The notes: generated by a model not told the origin, from the letters alone. Positions 25,242-34,164 are shown, numbered from the stretch's first letter. The stretch: DNA of 59,413 bases from Emticicia sp. (GCA_017495105.1 JAFEIL010000070.1:1-59413), one strand, 5' to 3'. Numbers and translations are program-made.

Positions 25242-25940
25242 TTAATATTTATATCCGAATTTCTTAGCGATTTTCTTTTTACGCATTTTCTTAACCGTCA
25301 TGCTCATTTTTATGTCTTCTTTCGGACGGTCGGCGGAGTCTTTTGGTTGTTTAGCAATTCTATCAATCAAATCAAGATTATCAATGGCTTCGCCAAAAAC
25401 AGTATAGCTATTGTCAAGTCGAGGAGTTCCGCCTAAAATCATATACTCGGCACGTTGTTGCGTTGTATAATCCATTCCATTGCTTTGGGCAACGAGCGTT
25501 ACTTCATCATCAGTCATTTTTTTGCCTTGCACAAAATAAAACTGGCATGCACTCGATTTTTTTTCGGGATTATTATCGCGAGCAGCCGCTAATGCACCCT
25601 TTTTATGAACGTGATTAGTTTTAAATTCATACGGAATACGCTCTAAATTTCCGCCTCCACCGCCGAGGCGTTGATTTGGTTGGGCTGATTTAGATTCGGG
25701 GTCACCGCCTTGAATCATAAAACCATCAATAATGCGGTGAAAAAGTAAACTATCGTAGAATTTTTTCTGAACTAATTTAATAAAATTGGCCTTGTGAAGT
25801 GGAGTATTATCATAAAGTACTAAATGCGTTGAGCCATATTTAGTCTTTAAAGTAACTAAATAATCTTTCTTTGATTTCTTCTGAGCGAAAGAAATAGTGC
25901 TTAATAGCAGTAAAGTACAAACAAAAAAGTGCTTTTTCAT
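25242..25940 (-). CDS. Exported cyclophilin-type peptidyl-prolyl isomerase
   Basis: The ATG at 25940 is chosen: MKKHFFVCTLLLLSTISFAQ is a signal peptide, and a promoter-like box lies inside the longer frame from 25976. The cyclophilin core is complete: TPLHKANFIKLVQKKFYDSL, LFHRIIDGFMIQGGDPES, GALAAARDNNPEKKSSACQFYF and YTVFGEAIDNLDLID. The catalytic Arg is in FHRI. It probably helps folding of exported proteins in the periplasm. The C-terminus ends in a very basic tail (KKMRKKKIAKKFGYKY). An insertion between the FYF and VFG motifs is usual for this Bacteroidota subgroup. Confidence 0.92.
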   Translation of the reverse strand: MKKHFFVCTLLLLSTISFAQKKSKKDYLVTLKTKYGSTHLVLYDNTPLHKANFIKLVQKKFYDSLLFHRIIDGFMIQGGDPESKSAQPNQRLGGGGGNLERIPYEFKTNHVHKKGALAAARDNNPEKKSSACQFYFVQGKKMTDDEVTLVAQSNGMDYTTQQRAEYMILGGTPRLDNSYTVFGEAIDNLDLIDRIAKQPKDSADRPKEDIKMSMTVKKMRKKKIAKKFGYKY

Positions 25941-25965
25941 GCAAATAAAGGCTATGGATAAAGCA

Positions 25966-25973
25966 CAAAAATA
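25966..25973 (-). promoter_or_regulatory. Candidate -7 box of the cyclophilin gene
   Basis: On the minus strand TATTTTTG matches TAnnTTTG, about 25 nt before the chosen ATG at 25940. Confidence 0.4.
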
Positions 25974-26039
25974 CAATAAATATTTGAAGAGGCTTCTCCG
26001 AAAGAAAATCTTTTGATTGTACTATAAAAAAAGTATTGC

Positions 26040-26573
26040 TTATATAAATACTAAATTAGCAGCAACGAATGCCGTGAATTTGTCGCTTTTCAATATTTCT
26101 TTAAACCAAAATGTATAATTCTCCGGGTTTTTCGATACATTTTCTAGCAAATTTCCAATCGTAATCCATTTATAATCAGCTACTTCTTCTGGGTTTACAA
26201 TGAAAGAATCATAGTATGTTCCAACAAAAACATTATCAATTTCATTTTCTATCAAGCCATTTTCAAACTCTGCTCGGTACTGAAACTTGTAAAGAAACTC
26301 TAAAGGCGTATCAAATCCCATTTCTTCACTCAAACGGCGATGGGCAGCGGCACCGATTTCTTCGTTTGCATTAGGGTGTCCACAACAAGTATTTGTCCAC
26401 AAATCGCCTGAGTGGTATTTGTGTGAAGTTCGCTGATGAATCAACAATTCATTATTTTGGTTGAATACCAAAATTGAAAAAGCACGGTGAAGCAAGCCTT
26501 GTTGATGTACCAATAGCTTTTCACCAATTCCGATTTCATCGTCGTGTTCGTTTACTACAATAATTTCAGTCAT
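26040..26573 (-). CDS. idi: Isopentenyl-diphosphate delta-isomerase, type 1
   Basis: Idi interconverts IPP and DMAPP, the two isoprenoid building blocks. The Nudix-fold enzyme shows HRAFSILVFNQNNELLIHQR, the catalytic cysteine in WTNTCCGHP near residue 64-68, AAHRRLSEEMGF as the Nudix-like helix, and the Glu motif NEIDNVFVG. The terminal WFKEIL is typical. Length (177 aa) fits the bacterial type 1 enzyme. It uses metal ions and is cytoplasmic. Confidence 0.95.
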   Translation of the reverse strand: MTEIIVVNEHDDEIGIGEKLLVHQQGLLHRAFSILVFNQNNELLIHQRTSHKYHSGDLWTNTCCGHPNANEEIGAAAHRRLSEEMGFDTPLEFLYKFQYRAEFENGLIENEIDNVFVGTYYDSFIVNPEEVADYKWITIGNLLENVSKNPENYTFWFKEILKSDKFTAFVAANLVFI

Positions 26574-26576
26574 AAA

Positions 26577-26607
26577 CAGCCCTAACCCCCTAAAGGAGGA
26601 TTTTTTT
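26577..26607. repeat. Dispersed C-rich repeat (cagccctaacccc family)
   Basis: cagccctaaccccctaaagg followed by aggattttttt. It is closely related to the pair at 36661-36690 and 36762-36792. It sits in the 72-nt gap between idi and the TlpA-like gene. Confidence 0.75.
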
Positions 26608-26645
26608 AGTAATATTTTTATAACCCCTCACAAAACAAAATTGTT

Positions 26646-27878
26646 TCATTCGGCAGCTAATTTATCGACCAATCGATTGAAATCACCTACGAAATCATCA
26701 TAATATTGGCCTGTTCCTGGGCCAGAAAATCCTGTGTGGATTTCACGCACTTGCCCTTTTTTATCAATAAAAATCGTTGTTGGAAAACCCAAAACGTGGT
26801 TGAGCATTGGAAGTGTTTTTGAGGCTTCGGCCTTGTCATTAGTTCCAGCCAAAAGCACCTCGTAATCAATGCCGAAACGTTCTTTCAAAAGTTTGATTTT
26901 TGGAAAAGTAAAAGAGGTGTCAGTGCTTTTTTCGTAAGCTAAACCTATTACTTCTACTCCTTTTTGCTTGTTTTTGGCATACCAAGGAGCTAAAAACTTA
27001 CTTTCGTCCATACAATTCGGACACCACGAACCCATGATTTGAACCACCACAACTTTCCCTTTATAACGCTCATCATCCAATGATATTTTCTTGCCTTGCT
27101 CGTTCAAGAACGCAAAATCTATGGTTTTGTAACCGTTTTTTAAATAAGTCAAGGTTTTTTCATCGGGAAGTTTTGCGTTGTCATCTTTTACACCTTCCCA
27201 TGATTCAAAACTATTCAAACTCGACCAAAAACTTCCACCTATGAGTTTTCCGCCATCAATTTTAGCTTTAAATAAAAATAAGTGTGTGCCATCGAAACAC
27301 GAAAGTTTCAATGAGTCGCCGATGATATTGCCCGAAAGATAGCGATAATCGCCAGTTGTGGTTAAGAATGTTCCGTTTACTTCATTGCCTTTCGTTGAAA
27401 ATAAACCAACCGAAACCGTAGAATCTTTTTTGTCTTCTGAGCGGAAAAGTACCTTGTATTTTGGTGCTAAAAGTGTTTTTGGTTTATTCGTTTTGTCAGT
27501 AAAACGATAAGTTTTGCCAAATTCTGCTGTAAAATCTCCCTTTAAAAAACTAAAATCTGAACGCATTTTTTTCCAGTAGCCCGTCATTTTTTCACCTTCA
27601 ACTTTTGCTACAATTTCAGCATCGAACAATTCGATTGGAATATGTAGCGAGTCATTTTTGATGAATGATTTATCCATTTTTAATTTTTCTTTGCCGTTTA
27701 AAATCGTCACAGTATAAGCATCACCTTCTTTTTGTATGTCAAAATTGAAGGGTAATTCACCGCCTTTTGTAGGAATCACCGCTCGCCATGTGCCAATTTT
27801 AGGCTCGATAGAGGTTTTGCAGGCACTAAGAGAGAAAATAAAAAGTGAGAGGAAGAGTAATTTTGTATGTGTTTTCAT
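26646..27878 (-). CDS. TlpA-like thiol-disulfide lipoprotein (410 aa)
   Basis: A lipoprotein signal ends in SLSAC (Cys20). About 230 residues with no recognised enzyme motif follow, containing strands such as GTWRAVIPTKGGELPF. The C-terminal 150 residues are a thioredoxin fold with VVVQIMGSWCPNCMDESKFL, active-site Cys286 and Cys289, and GFPTTIFIDKKGQVREIHTG with the cis-proline. This two-part form is common in Bacteroidota outer-membrane or periplasmic thiol proteins. It probably reduces or isomerises disulfides in exported proteins. Confidence 0.88.
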   Translation of the reverse strand: MKTHTKLLFLSLFIFSLSACKTSIEPKIGTWRAVIPTKGGELPFNFDIQKEGDAYTVTILNGKEKLKMDKSFIKNDSLHIPIELFDAEIVAKVEGEKMTGYWKKMRSDFSFLKGDFTAEFGKTYRFTDKTNKPKTLLAPKYKVLFRSEDKKDSTVSVGLFSTKGNEVNGTFLTTTGDYRYLSGNIIGDSLKLSCFDGTHLFLFKAKIDGGKLIGGSFWSSLNSFESWEGVKDDNAKLPDEKTLTYLKNGYKTIDFAFLNEQGKKISLDDERYKGKVVVVQIMGSWCPNCMDESKFLAPWYAKNKQKGVEVIGLAYEKSTDTSFTFPKIKLLKERFGIDYEVLLAGTNDKAEASKTLPMLNHVLGFPTTIFIDKKGQVREIHTGFSGPGTGQYYDDFVGDFNRLVDKLAAE

Positions 27879-27942
27879 AAGGTTTTCTTTTTTTCAAAAA
27901 CGCTGACTAGGTTTTGTACCCGGCCAGCGTTGATTTTTTTAG

Positions 27943-27950
27943 TACTTTTG
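27943..27950 (+). promoter_or_regulatory. Candidate -7 box of rsmH
   Basis: TACTTTTG matches TAnnTTTG and lies 31 nt before the ATG. A TTG occurs 26 nt upstream, slightly farther than usual. Confidence 0.45.
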
Positions 27951-27981
27951 CATTTCAACATTGTAAATATACAAAAAGTTT

Positions 27982-28896
27982 ATGTCAGTTTATCACACGC
28001 CCGTTATGCTAAAAGAATGTCTCGAAGGTCTGAATATCAAACCTGATGGCATTTATGTAGATGTTACTTTCGGTGGAGGTGGACATTCACGAGCCATTTT
28101 GGAACAACTTACAACTGGTAAATTGTACGCTTTCGACCAAGATGCTGACGCAAAAGAACAAGCTAAGCAGATTGATGATAAAAATTTGATTTTTATAGAA
28201 GCTAATTTTCGAAGTATTAAACAATATCTTCGTTTGTACGGTGTAAAAAAAGTCGATGGAATTTTGGCTGATTTGGGTATTTCATCTCATCAAATAGATA
28301 CGCCCGAACGTGGTTTTTCAACTCGCTACGATGCTGATTTGGACATGCGTATGAATCAAAACGCACCAATTTCGGCTAAAAATATTGTCAACGAATATTC
28401 GATTGATGACCTTCACAAGATTTTGGGAATGTATGGTGAAATAAAAAATGCTAAAACTGCTGCCCAAACGATTTATACAGCGAGGCTCAACCGAAAAATC
28501 GAAACCATCAATGATTTGAAAGGAATTTTGCAGAAACTCGCTCCTCGTGGTAAAGAAAACAAATATTTCGCCCAAGTTTTTCAAGCTTTACGTATTGTTG
28601 TGAATGAAGAGATGGTAGTTTTGGAAGATTTCTTGAAACAAACTCCCGAGGTGCTTGCTCCCGAAGGACGTTTGGTTGTGATGGCCTATCATTCGCTTGA
28701 AGACCGTTTGGTAAAAAACTTTATTCGTAGTGGAAAATTTAGCGGAGAAGTTGAAAAAGACCTTTTTGGAAACGACATAAAACCTTTGGAATCGGTCATT
28801 AGAAAAGCCATCGAAGCTACACCCGAAGAAGTTGAGCAAAATCCTCGTGCAAGAAGTGCCAAATTGAGAATTGCCGAGCCAACGCTTATAAAATAA
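27982..28896 (+). CDS. rsmH: 16S rRNA (cytosine1402-N4)-methyltransferase
   Basis: RsmH (MraW) methylates C1402 in the ribosomal P site using SAM. YHTPVMLKECLEGL opens the protein, and GIYVDVTFGGGGHSRAIL (residues about 21-38) is the SAM-binding loop. GILADLGISSHQIDTPERGF near 93 and VMAYHSLEDRLVKNFI near 230 are family signatures. The usual upstream partner mraZ is missing; a minus-strand lipoprotein gene takes its place. Downstream come an FtsL-like gene and the FtsI-type PBP, the typical start of a division and cell-wall cluster. Confidence 0.96.
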   Translation: MSVYHTPVMLKECLEGLNIKPDGIYVDVTFGGGGHSRAILEQLTTGKLYAFDQDADAKEQAKQIDDKNLIFIEANFRSIKQYLRLYGVKKVDGILADLGISSHQIDTPERGFSTRYDADLDMRMNQNAPISAKNIVNEYSIDDLHKILGMYGEIKNAKTAAQTIYTARLNRKIETINDLKGILQKLAPRGKENKYFAQVFQALRIVVNEEMVVLEDFLKQTPEVLAPEGRLVVMAYHSLEDRLVKNFIRSGKFSGEVEKDLFGNDIKPLESVIRKAIEATPEEVEQNPRARSAKLRIAEPTLIK

Positions 28897-28953
28897 ATTT
28901 CATTAAAAAGTCGCTTTTATTTCCACCTAATTTATAATTTTGTCTTGTTATTG

Positions 28954-29029
28954 AGCGATAAGCAATACTCTTTATGTTTTATGCTGATTTTTATAGCCTA
29001 AAGCATATTGCATACAGCCTAAAGCTAAA
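28954..29029. repeat. Heptamer array (AGCNTAN) between rsmH and ftsL
   Basis: Units of 7 nt start at 28954 and 28961 (AGCGATA, AGCAATA) and again at 28995, 29002, 29009, 29016 and 29023 (AGCCTAA, AGCATAT, TGCATAC, AGCCTAA, AGCTAAA). The intervening ttatgttttatgctg is the inverted form. A TAATTTTG box at 28935-28942 just upstream could be a promoter for the next gene. Confidence 0.65.
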
Positions 29030-29069
29030 TATACGTGCTTTAATAATAAACCTATAATTCATTACTGGA

Positions 29070-29456
29070 ATGGCAACGAATACTTTTCGGGACCGTCCTG
29101 AGCCTGCTGCTGCTGCCGTACCAAAACGGTCACGCAAAGCGGGTATCTTTGACCGCCTCAATACTTGGCTAACCAATCGCTTAGAACTCGGTGACGAACT
29201 TCCGACTGAGACCCTTCGGCGAATCATTTGGATAGGAATTTTAGGTATTTTCTACATTTACGTGCAGCATAGCTACGAAGGTTTTATCAAAAAAATCGAT
29301 AAGGCTCGTAACGAAATGGAAGAAAAACGTGCAGCTTATATCTCACAAAAATCAAAGTATATGTTTGCCAGCAAACAATCCGAAATTGCTAAAAAGTTAA
29401 TTGATGAAGGCTTGGAAGAAAACATTACTCCACCCACAAAAATTGTTATAAAATAA
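29070..29456 (+). CDS. FtsL-like division protein
   Basis: A cytoplasmic N-terminus rich in Ala, Arg and Pro (residues 1-48) is followed by one transmembrane segment (IIWIGILGIFYIYVQHSY, about 49-66) and a short periplasmic coiled coil (KKIDKARNEMEEKRAAY). This is the layout of Bacteroidota FtsL-like proteins, which link FtsB/FtsQ and the FtsW-FtsI synthase at the septum. Sequence conservation is low in this family, so the call relies on topology, length (128 aa) and position between rsmH and the FtsI-type gene. Confidence 0.8.
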   Translation: MATNTFRDRPEPAAAAVPKRSRKAGIFDRLNTWLTNRLELGDELPTETLRRIIWIGILGIFYIYVQHSYEGFIKKIDKARNEMEEKRAAYISQKSKYMFASKQSEIAKKLIDEGLEENITPPTKIVIK

Positions 29457-29462
29457 TTAAAA

Positions 29463-29563
29463 GAGTTCTGACGGGGCTTACCGTGCGGTTTAGAGTGCTG
29501 AGTTACGTACTTTAGAACTCAGCACTCTAAACCGCACGGGCGGCCCCGTCAGAACTCAGAACT
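29463..29563. repeat. Large hairpin element between ftsL and ftsI
   Basis: Two 42-nt arms (29463-29504 and 29516-29557) pair at 39 positions, with one 3-nt internal mismatch and an 11-nt loop. The right side reads in 7-nt units with TAGAACT at 29513, CAGCACT at 29520 and CTAAACC at 29527, and ends in two perfect CAGAACT units at 29550 and 29557. The centre of each arm is much richer in GC than the surroundings. Confidence 0.9.
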
Positions 29564-29572
29564 TATAAAGTT

Positions 29573-31678
29573 ATGTCACCAAAACGCTCAATACGTGATG
29601 AAATCCAGTGGCGTGCTAAAGTCACTTTTGGAATAGTTTTTTTGATTGGCTCGTTGGTGGCCGCTCAGATATTTGTGATTCAGGTTTTTCAGAAGAAAAA
29701 GTGGATAGGCAAAGTCGAGAAAGTTCAACGCAAACCAATGGAAATCAAAGCTCAGCGAGGAAATATCTTCGCTGCCGATGGTCGCAGTTTATTGGCCACT
29801 TCCGTACCACGCTACCGGGTGGGTATTGACGTAACTCGTGCAAAACCTGAGTATTTTAAGGCAAAAATCGACTCATTGAGTATATTATTGTCGAATTTCT
29901 TTCAAGACCGTTCAATCGAAGAATATAAAGAATTGATTACTAATGCTCGCAATGAAAAGAAACTGATTTTTGTTGCATTGGGTAATCGTTTGGTTGATTA
30001 TCAAGAACGCCAGATGATTTTAAAGTTTCCTTTTTTCAATAAAGGACCAATGCAAGGAGGCGGAAAATTTGAGCAGTTAGAACGTCGGGTGATGCCTTTT
30101 GATGACATGGCTTTGCGTTCTATTGGTAAGCTCGACCGCAACACCCAAACCAAAGGAGATTTTGGGATTGAGTTTAGTTTCAATAATTATTTGGCTGGAA
30201 GAAACGGCGTTGGTTTTTTTCAGCGTTTGGCTGGGGGTGTTTGGAAACCAGTAAGTGACTCTCCTGAAGTTCGCCCTGAAGCTGGTTTAGATATCGTTAC
30301 TACGATTGACGTAAATTTTCAGGACATTGTGGAAAGTGCCTTGCATAATCAAGTTATCAGTACTAATGCAAAATACGGTTCTGCTATCGTGATGGAAATT
30401 GCTACTGGCGAAATCAAGGCAATCACTAATCTTTCTCGTCGTGGTGGTTCAGATTCGACCAAGAAGTTTTATTTAGAAGACTTTAATTATGCCGTTCGTG
30501 GCGGAACTGACCCAGGTTCTACTTTCAAATTGGCAACAATGGTAGCTTTACTCGAAAAAGCAAAGATTAATTTAGATGATAATGCGGGTTTTTGCGGTGG
30601 AAGCGTCATGCACAACAAAACCGAAATGACTTGTTCGGAAGAGCATGGTAATCAGACAGTTAGACAAGTATTTGAGCATTCTTGCAATATTGGTATCTAT
30701 AATTTGGTCAAAACCCACTTTGGATTTAATAATGTCGATAATTTTGTTTCGTATCTGACTCGCTTTAAACTTGATCAACCTGTTGGGTTTCAACTAAAAG
30801 GAGAAACTGAGCCGATTATCAAAAATCGAAAAAGCTCGTCTTTCAGTAAAACAACGATTCCGTGGATGTCTATTGGCTACGAAACTCGTCTTACGCCTTT
30901 ACAAATGCTTACTTTCTATAATGCTATTGCCAATAATGGTCATTGGATACAGCCGTTGATAGTAAAAGAAGTACGTGAAGCTGATCGCATCATCGAAAAG
31001 TTTGAGGCAAACCAAGACCCTACACCAATTTGCTCGGAGCGTACTGCAAAACTCTCCCAAGAAATGATGAAAGGCGTGGTAGAAAACGGTACGGCTCAGA
31101 ACATAAATACAGGTTTTTGTAAAGTAGCAGGAAAAACGGGTACCTCTCGCAAACGTGAAAATGGTTATGTTAAAAATCAATATTATACTGCTTTTATTGG
31201 CTATTTTCCTGCTGATAATCCAAAATATAGTTGTGCAGTAATTATTGATGAGCCGCAAGGAATAAATCTTTATGCCCGTGATGTGGCTGCTCCTGTTTTT
31301 AGAACCATTGCCGATAAGATTTTTGCGTATGATGTGGCTTTGCATCCTGCCAAAAATAAACCATCGAATATTCAAAAAATCGAAATGCAAGAACAAGCTG
31401 GTTATGCTGAAGATTTTCGTACTGTCGGTGAAGAATTGGGCTTGCAAAACGCTCCAAGTAGTGCAGGTTGGGTAAAAGCATCTAAAAATGGAAACTCGAT
31501 TGTTTGGAAAAAAGTCAAAGATGAGAGCAAAGATTTGCCAAATGTTGGTGGAATGACTTTGCGAGATGCTATGCATATTCTTGAAAATAAAGGTTTCAGA
31601 GTTCGATATTCTGGACTTGGAAAAGTAGCTGAATTTGCGATTATACAGCCAAAAGTAGTAGCTTTGGTTTTGAAATGA
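29573..31678 (+). CDS. ftsI: FtsI-type class B penicillin-binding protein with PASTA-like tail
   Basis: FtsI is the septal peptidoglycan transpeptidase. A transmembrane helix (about residues 14-36) precedes the dimerisation domain with QRGNIFAADGRSLLATSVP. The active-site motifs are S316-T-F-K319 in DPGSTFKLA, S370-C-N and K521-T-G in AGKTGTSRK. A C-terminal PASTA-like domain (LPNVGGMTLRDAMHILENKG) is present from about residue 655, as in many Cytophagales PBPs. Length of 701 aa is normal. It is separated from ftsL by the large hairpin. Confidence 0.94.
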   Translation: MSPKRSIRDEIQWRAKVTFGIVFLIGSLVAAQIFVIQVFQKKKWIGKVEKVQRKPMEIKAQRGNIFAADGRSLLATSVPRYRVGIDVTRAKPEYFKAKIDSLSILLSNFFQDRSIEEYKELITNARNEKKLIFVALGNRLVDYQERQMILKFPFFNKGPMQGGGKFEQLERRVMPFDDMALRSIGKLDRNTQTKGDFGIEFSFNNYLAGRNGVGFFQRLAGGVWKPVSDSPEVRPEAGLDIVTTIDVNFQDIVESALHNQVISTNAKYGSAIVMEIATGEIKAITNLSRRGGSDSTKKFYLEDFNYAVRGGTDPGSTFKLATMVALLEKAKINLDDNAGFCGGSVMHNKTEMTCSEEHGNQTVRQVFEHSCNIGIYNLVKTHFGFNNVDNFVSYLTRFKLDQPVGFQLKGETEPIIKNRKSSSFSKTTIPWMSIGYETRLTPLQMLTFYNAIANNGHWIQPLIVKEVREADRIIEKFEANQDPTPICSERTAKLSQEMMKGVVENGTAQNINTGFCKVAGKTGTSRKRENGYVKNQYYTAFIGYFPADNPKYSCAVIIDEPQGINLYARDVAAPVFRTIADKIFAYDVALHPAKNKPSNIQKIEMQEQAGYAEDFRTVGEELGLQNAPSSAGWVKASKNGNSIVWKKVKDESKDLPNVGGMTLRDAMHILENKGFRVRYSGLGKVAEFAIIQPKVVALVLK

Positions 31679-31720
31679 GTTTTACGGCAATTTTTCAAAT
31701 TGACATTGTGTTGATAATAA

Positions 31721-33001
31721 GTGATAAAGAAAATAACATTAGTCTTAACTTTTTCATGCCTTATAATTTGGCTCGGATATTTCACGCCACGCCAATCATT
31801 TGGGCAACTAATTAGCTTATATTCAGTACTTTTTGTTATTTATTTTTTCTTGGCAAAAACATTCAAAAACGCTCGCGAAGTAATCTTCATAGGCGTTTTT
31901 TTTCGTTTGCTTTTGTTGTTTGCTATGCCCGCCTTATCGGATGATTTTTACCGTTTTGTTTGGGATGGCCGATTATTGGCCAATGGCATAAATCCTTACA
32001 CAATTTTACCTGCTGATTTTATAAACTCAATCAATTATCAGAATAATGTTGAAAATAATTTAATTTTTAGCAGACTCAATTCTCCAAATTATTATACAGT
32101 TTATCCACCACTCAATCAGCTCATTTTTGCAACTTCGGCTACTTTATCTAAAGGAAGTTTATTTGGAAATGTGATTGCCTTGAGAATATTTGTTCTTTTG
32201 GCGGAAATAAGCTTATTATTCATGTTGATGAAGAATAAATACAGTGACAAATTCAACCTTTACTCCTTCAACCCCTTAATAATCATAGAGTTAACTGGTA
32301 ATTTGCACTTTGAAGGTGTTGTGATGTGCTTTTTAGTTTTGGCTTTATCTATGGGAGTAAAAGATCGAAAATTATTAGTGTTCAGTAGTTTTTTATTTGC
32401 TTGTGCGGTATGCGTAAAGATGTTGCCACTGATTTTTATTCCTTTGATTATCAAACAGCTTGGCTGGAAAAAAGGAATATTTTATGCTTCAATGGTTGGT
32501 GTTTTTACAGCATTATTTTTTCTGCCATTTCTTGACCAAATGCTTATCGAGAAGCTCTTTTCAAGTGTAAATCTTTACTTTCAAAAATTTGAGTTTAATG
32601 CAAGTGTCTATTATTTAGTGCGTGCCGTTGGCTTTAAGATTTTTGGCTATAACATCATCGGAACGGCGGGGAAAATCATGGCATTTTTGACTTTTTCGGG
32701 AGTGCTTTTTATTTCGTGGAAAAGTAAAAATCTATTTGTAGGTGCTTTGGCAATTCTGACACTTTATTTTGCAATGGCAACCACCGTTCATCCGTGGTAT
32801 GCAACCAATCTTTTAGCGATTGCCATTTTTACTACTTTTCGTTATCCAATTGTGTGGTCATATACTATTTTTCTCAGCTATGCCACTTATCAGACCAATC
32901 TTTACCAAGAAAACCTTTGGTTGGTTGCACTTGAATATTTATTGGTTCTCGGAATGATGATTTATGAATTAAGAAATAACTTCGGTATAAATCAAAAATG
33001 A
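31721..33001 (+). CDS. Multi-spanning glycosyltransferase (GT87/DUF2029-like)
   Basis: The protein has about ten hydrophobic segments and the loop SDDFYRFVWDGRLLANGINPY near residues 73-93, then YYTVYPPLNQLIFA near 127. That acidic first loop and the YPP motif are typical of GT-C polyprenyl-phosphate mannosyltransferases of the GT87 or DUF2029 group. It would transfer a sugar from a lipid carrier at the periplasmic face. The start is GTG at 31721, as no ATG precedes the first helix. The specific acceptor is unknown. It lies 42 nt after ftsI and may be in that operon. Confidence 0.75.
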   Translation: MIKKITLVLTFSCLIIWLGYFTPRQSFGQLISLYSVLFVIYFFLAKTFKNAREVIFIGVFFRLLLLFAMPALSDDFYRFVWDGRLLANGINPYTILPADFINSINYQNNVENNLIFSRLNSPNYYTVYPPLNQLIFATSATLSKGSLFGNVIALRIFVLLAEISLLFMLMKNKYSDKFNLYSFNPLIIIELTGNLHFEGVVMCFLVLALSMGVKDRKLLVFSSFLFACAVCVKMLPLIFIPLIIKQLGWKKGIFYASMVGVFTALFFLPFLDQMLIEKLFSSVNLYFQKFEFNASVYYLVRAVGFKIFGYNIIGTAGKIMAFLTFSGVLFISWKSKNLFVGALAILTLYFAMATTVHPWYATNLLAIAIFTTFRYPIVWSYTIFLSYATYQTNLYQENLWLVALEYLLVLGMMIYELRNNFGINQK

Positions 33002-33018
33002 TATTTTTATTCAATCAA

Positions 33019-33996
33019 TCATTCAAAATTAGATTTTATCTTCTCAATAATTCTTTCAGCATGAACTCTTGAATTCTCAATAAATAAACTGTGTGTATTC
33101 ATTCCGCCACAAATCACCCCTGCAAGATAAATATTTGGCAGATTTGTCTCCATGCTATTTTCATCGTATTGTGGTTTCATAATTTCGTCGGCCGAAAGAT
33201 GAATGCCAATTTTCTTCAAAAAATCAAGATTTGGCTGGTAGCCAGTCATCGAAATCACCCAGTCGTTTTCTACTTTTACTAAACCTTCGGGCGTTTTTAC
33301 GATAACCAAATCTTCTGTAATTTCTTCAACTTCCGAATTGAAAAACGTGTTTATCGAACCTTCTTTAATTCTGTTTTCAATATCTGGTTTTGCCCAATAT
33401 TTCACTCTTTCACCTATGCTTTCACCTCTAATAACCATCGTAACATCGGCACCTTTTCGCCAAGTTTCTAAAGCCGCATCAACCGCCGAATTATTCGCAC
33501 CAACAACCAAAACCTTCTGAAAAGCATAAAAATGCGGTTCTGTATAATAATGAGTAACTTTCGTCAAATCTTCACCTTTTACGCCCAGTTTATGTGGAAT
33601 GTCATAAAAACCCGAAGCGATTACAACGTTTTTGGCTTCATAAGTTCGTTTTTTTGTGACGATTTCATAAGTTTCTTTTAGTGATGATTTTACTTCCAAT
33701 ACCGCTTCGAAAAGCCGGATGTTTAACTTTTTATGAATCGCAACTCTGCGATAATATTCGAGGGCTTCACTACGAGTAGGCTTGGCATTATTAGATACAA
33801 AAGGCACATCGCCAATTTCCAGTCGCTCCGATGTACTGAAAAAAGTCATATTTGCTGGATAATTATAAAGCGAATTAACCAAACAGCCTTTTTCTAAAAT
33901 CAAATAACTCAAACCTGCTTTTTGAGCTTGAAGTCCACATGCAAGGCCAATTGGCCCGCCACCAATTATAATTATGTCGTATTTTTCAGTATTCAT
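33019..33996 (-). CDS. ypdA: YpdA-type bacillithiol disulfide reductase
   Basis: YpdA/Bdr uses NADPH and FAD to reduce oxidised bacillithiol. The FAD motif IIIIGGGPIGLACGLQAQKA starts near residue 9 and the NADPH motif VLVVGANNSAVDAALE is near 165. LVNSLYNYPANMTFFSTSE and the C-terminal YLAGVICGGMNTHSLFIEN match the family; the latter contains a Cys. Length (325 aa) fits. A TAnnTTTG box (34001-34008, minus strand) lies only a few bases upstream of the start, so the mRNA may be leaderless. The nearby SigR-like system fits a thiol-redox role. Confidence 0.9.
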   Translation of the reverse strand: MNTEKYDIIIIGGGPIGLACGLQAQKAGLSYLILEKGCLVNSLYNYPANMTFFSTSERLEIGDVPFVSNNAKPTRSEALEYYRRVAIHKKLNIRLFEAVLEVKSSLKETYEIVTKKRTYEAKNVVIASGFYDIPHKLGVKGEDLTKVTHYYTEPHFYAFQKVLVVGANNSAVDAALETWRKGADVTMVIRGESIGERVKYWAKPDIENRIKEGSINTFFNSEVEEITEDLVIVKTPEGLVKVENDWVISMTGYQPNLDFLKKIGIHLSADEIMKPQYDENSMETNLPNIYLAGVICGGMNTHSLFIENSRVHAERIIEKIKSNFE

Positions 33997-34096
33997 TAGT
34001 CAAAATTAGTATCTATTGTCTCGTATCGCACATCTTTTCTACATTAATAAACAACAAAGTTTTTACTAAAATTCGTTCTTTTTGCTAAAACTATGC

Positions 34097-34104
34097 TAAT
34101 TTTG
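34097..34104 (+). promoter_or_regulatory. Candidate -7 box for the next exported protein gene
   Basis: TAATTTTG matches TAnnTTTG. It lies about 60 nt before the preferred ATG at 34165. Confidence 0.35.
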
Positions 34105-34164
34105 AAGGTAGTTTGTTATGAAAGATAATAAGAAGCAACATTTTTGAATCAATTACTTATTTCT

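Noticed and set aside
30899-31576. 225-codon open frame on the minus strand opposite ftsI
   Set aside because: It lies wholly within the PBP gene, its composition is Cys/Ile/Phe-rich like an antisense shadow, and it has no recognisable motif or promoter.
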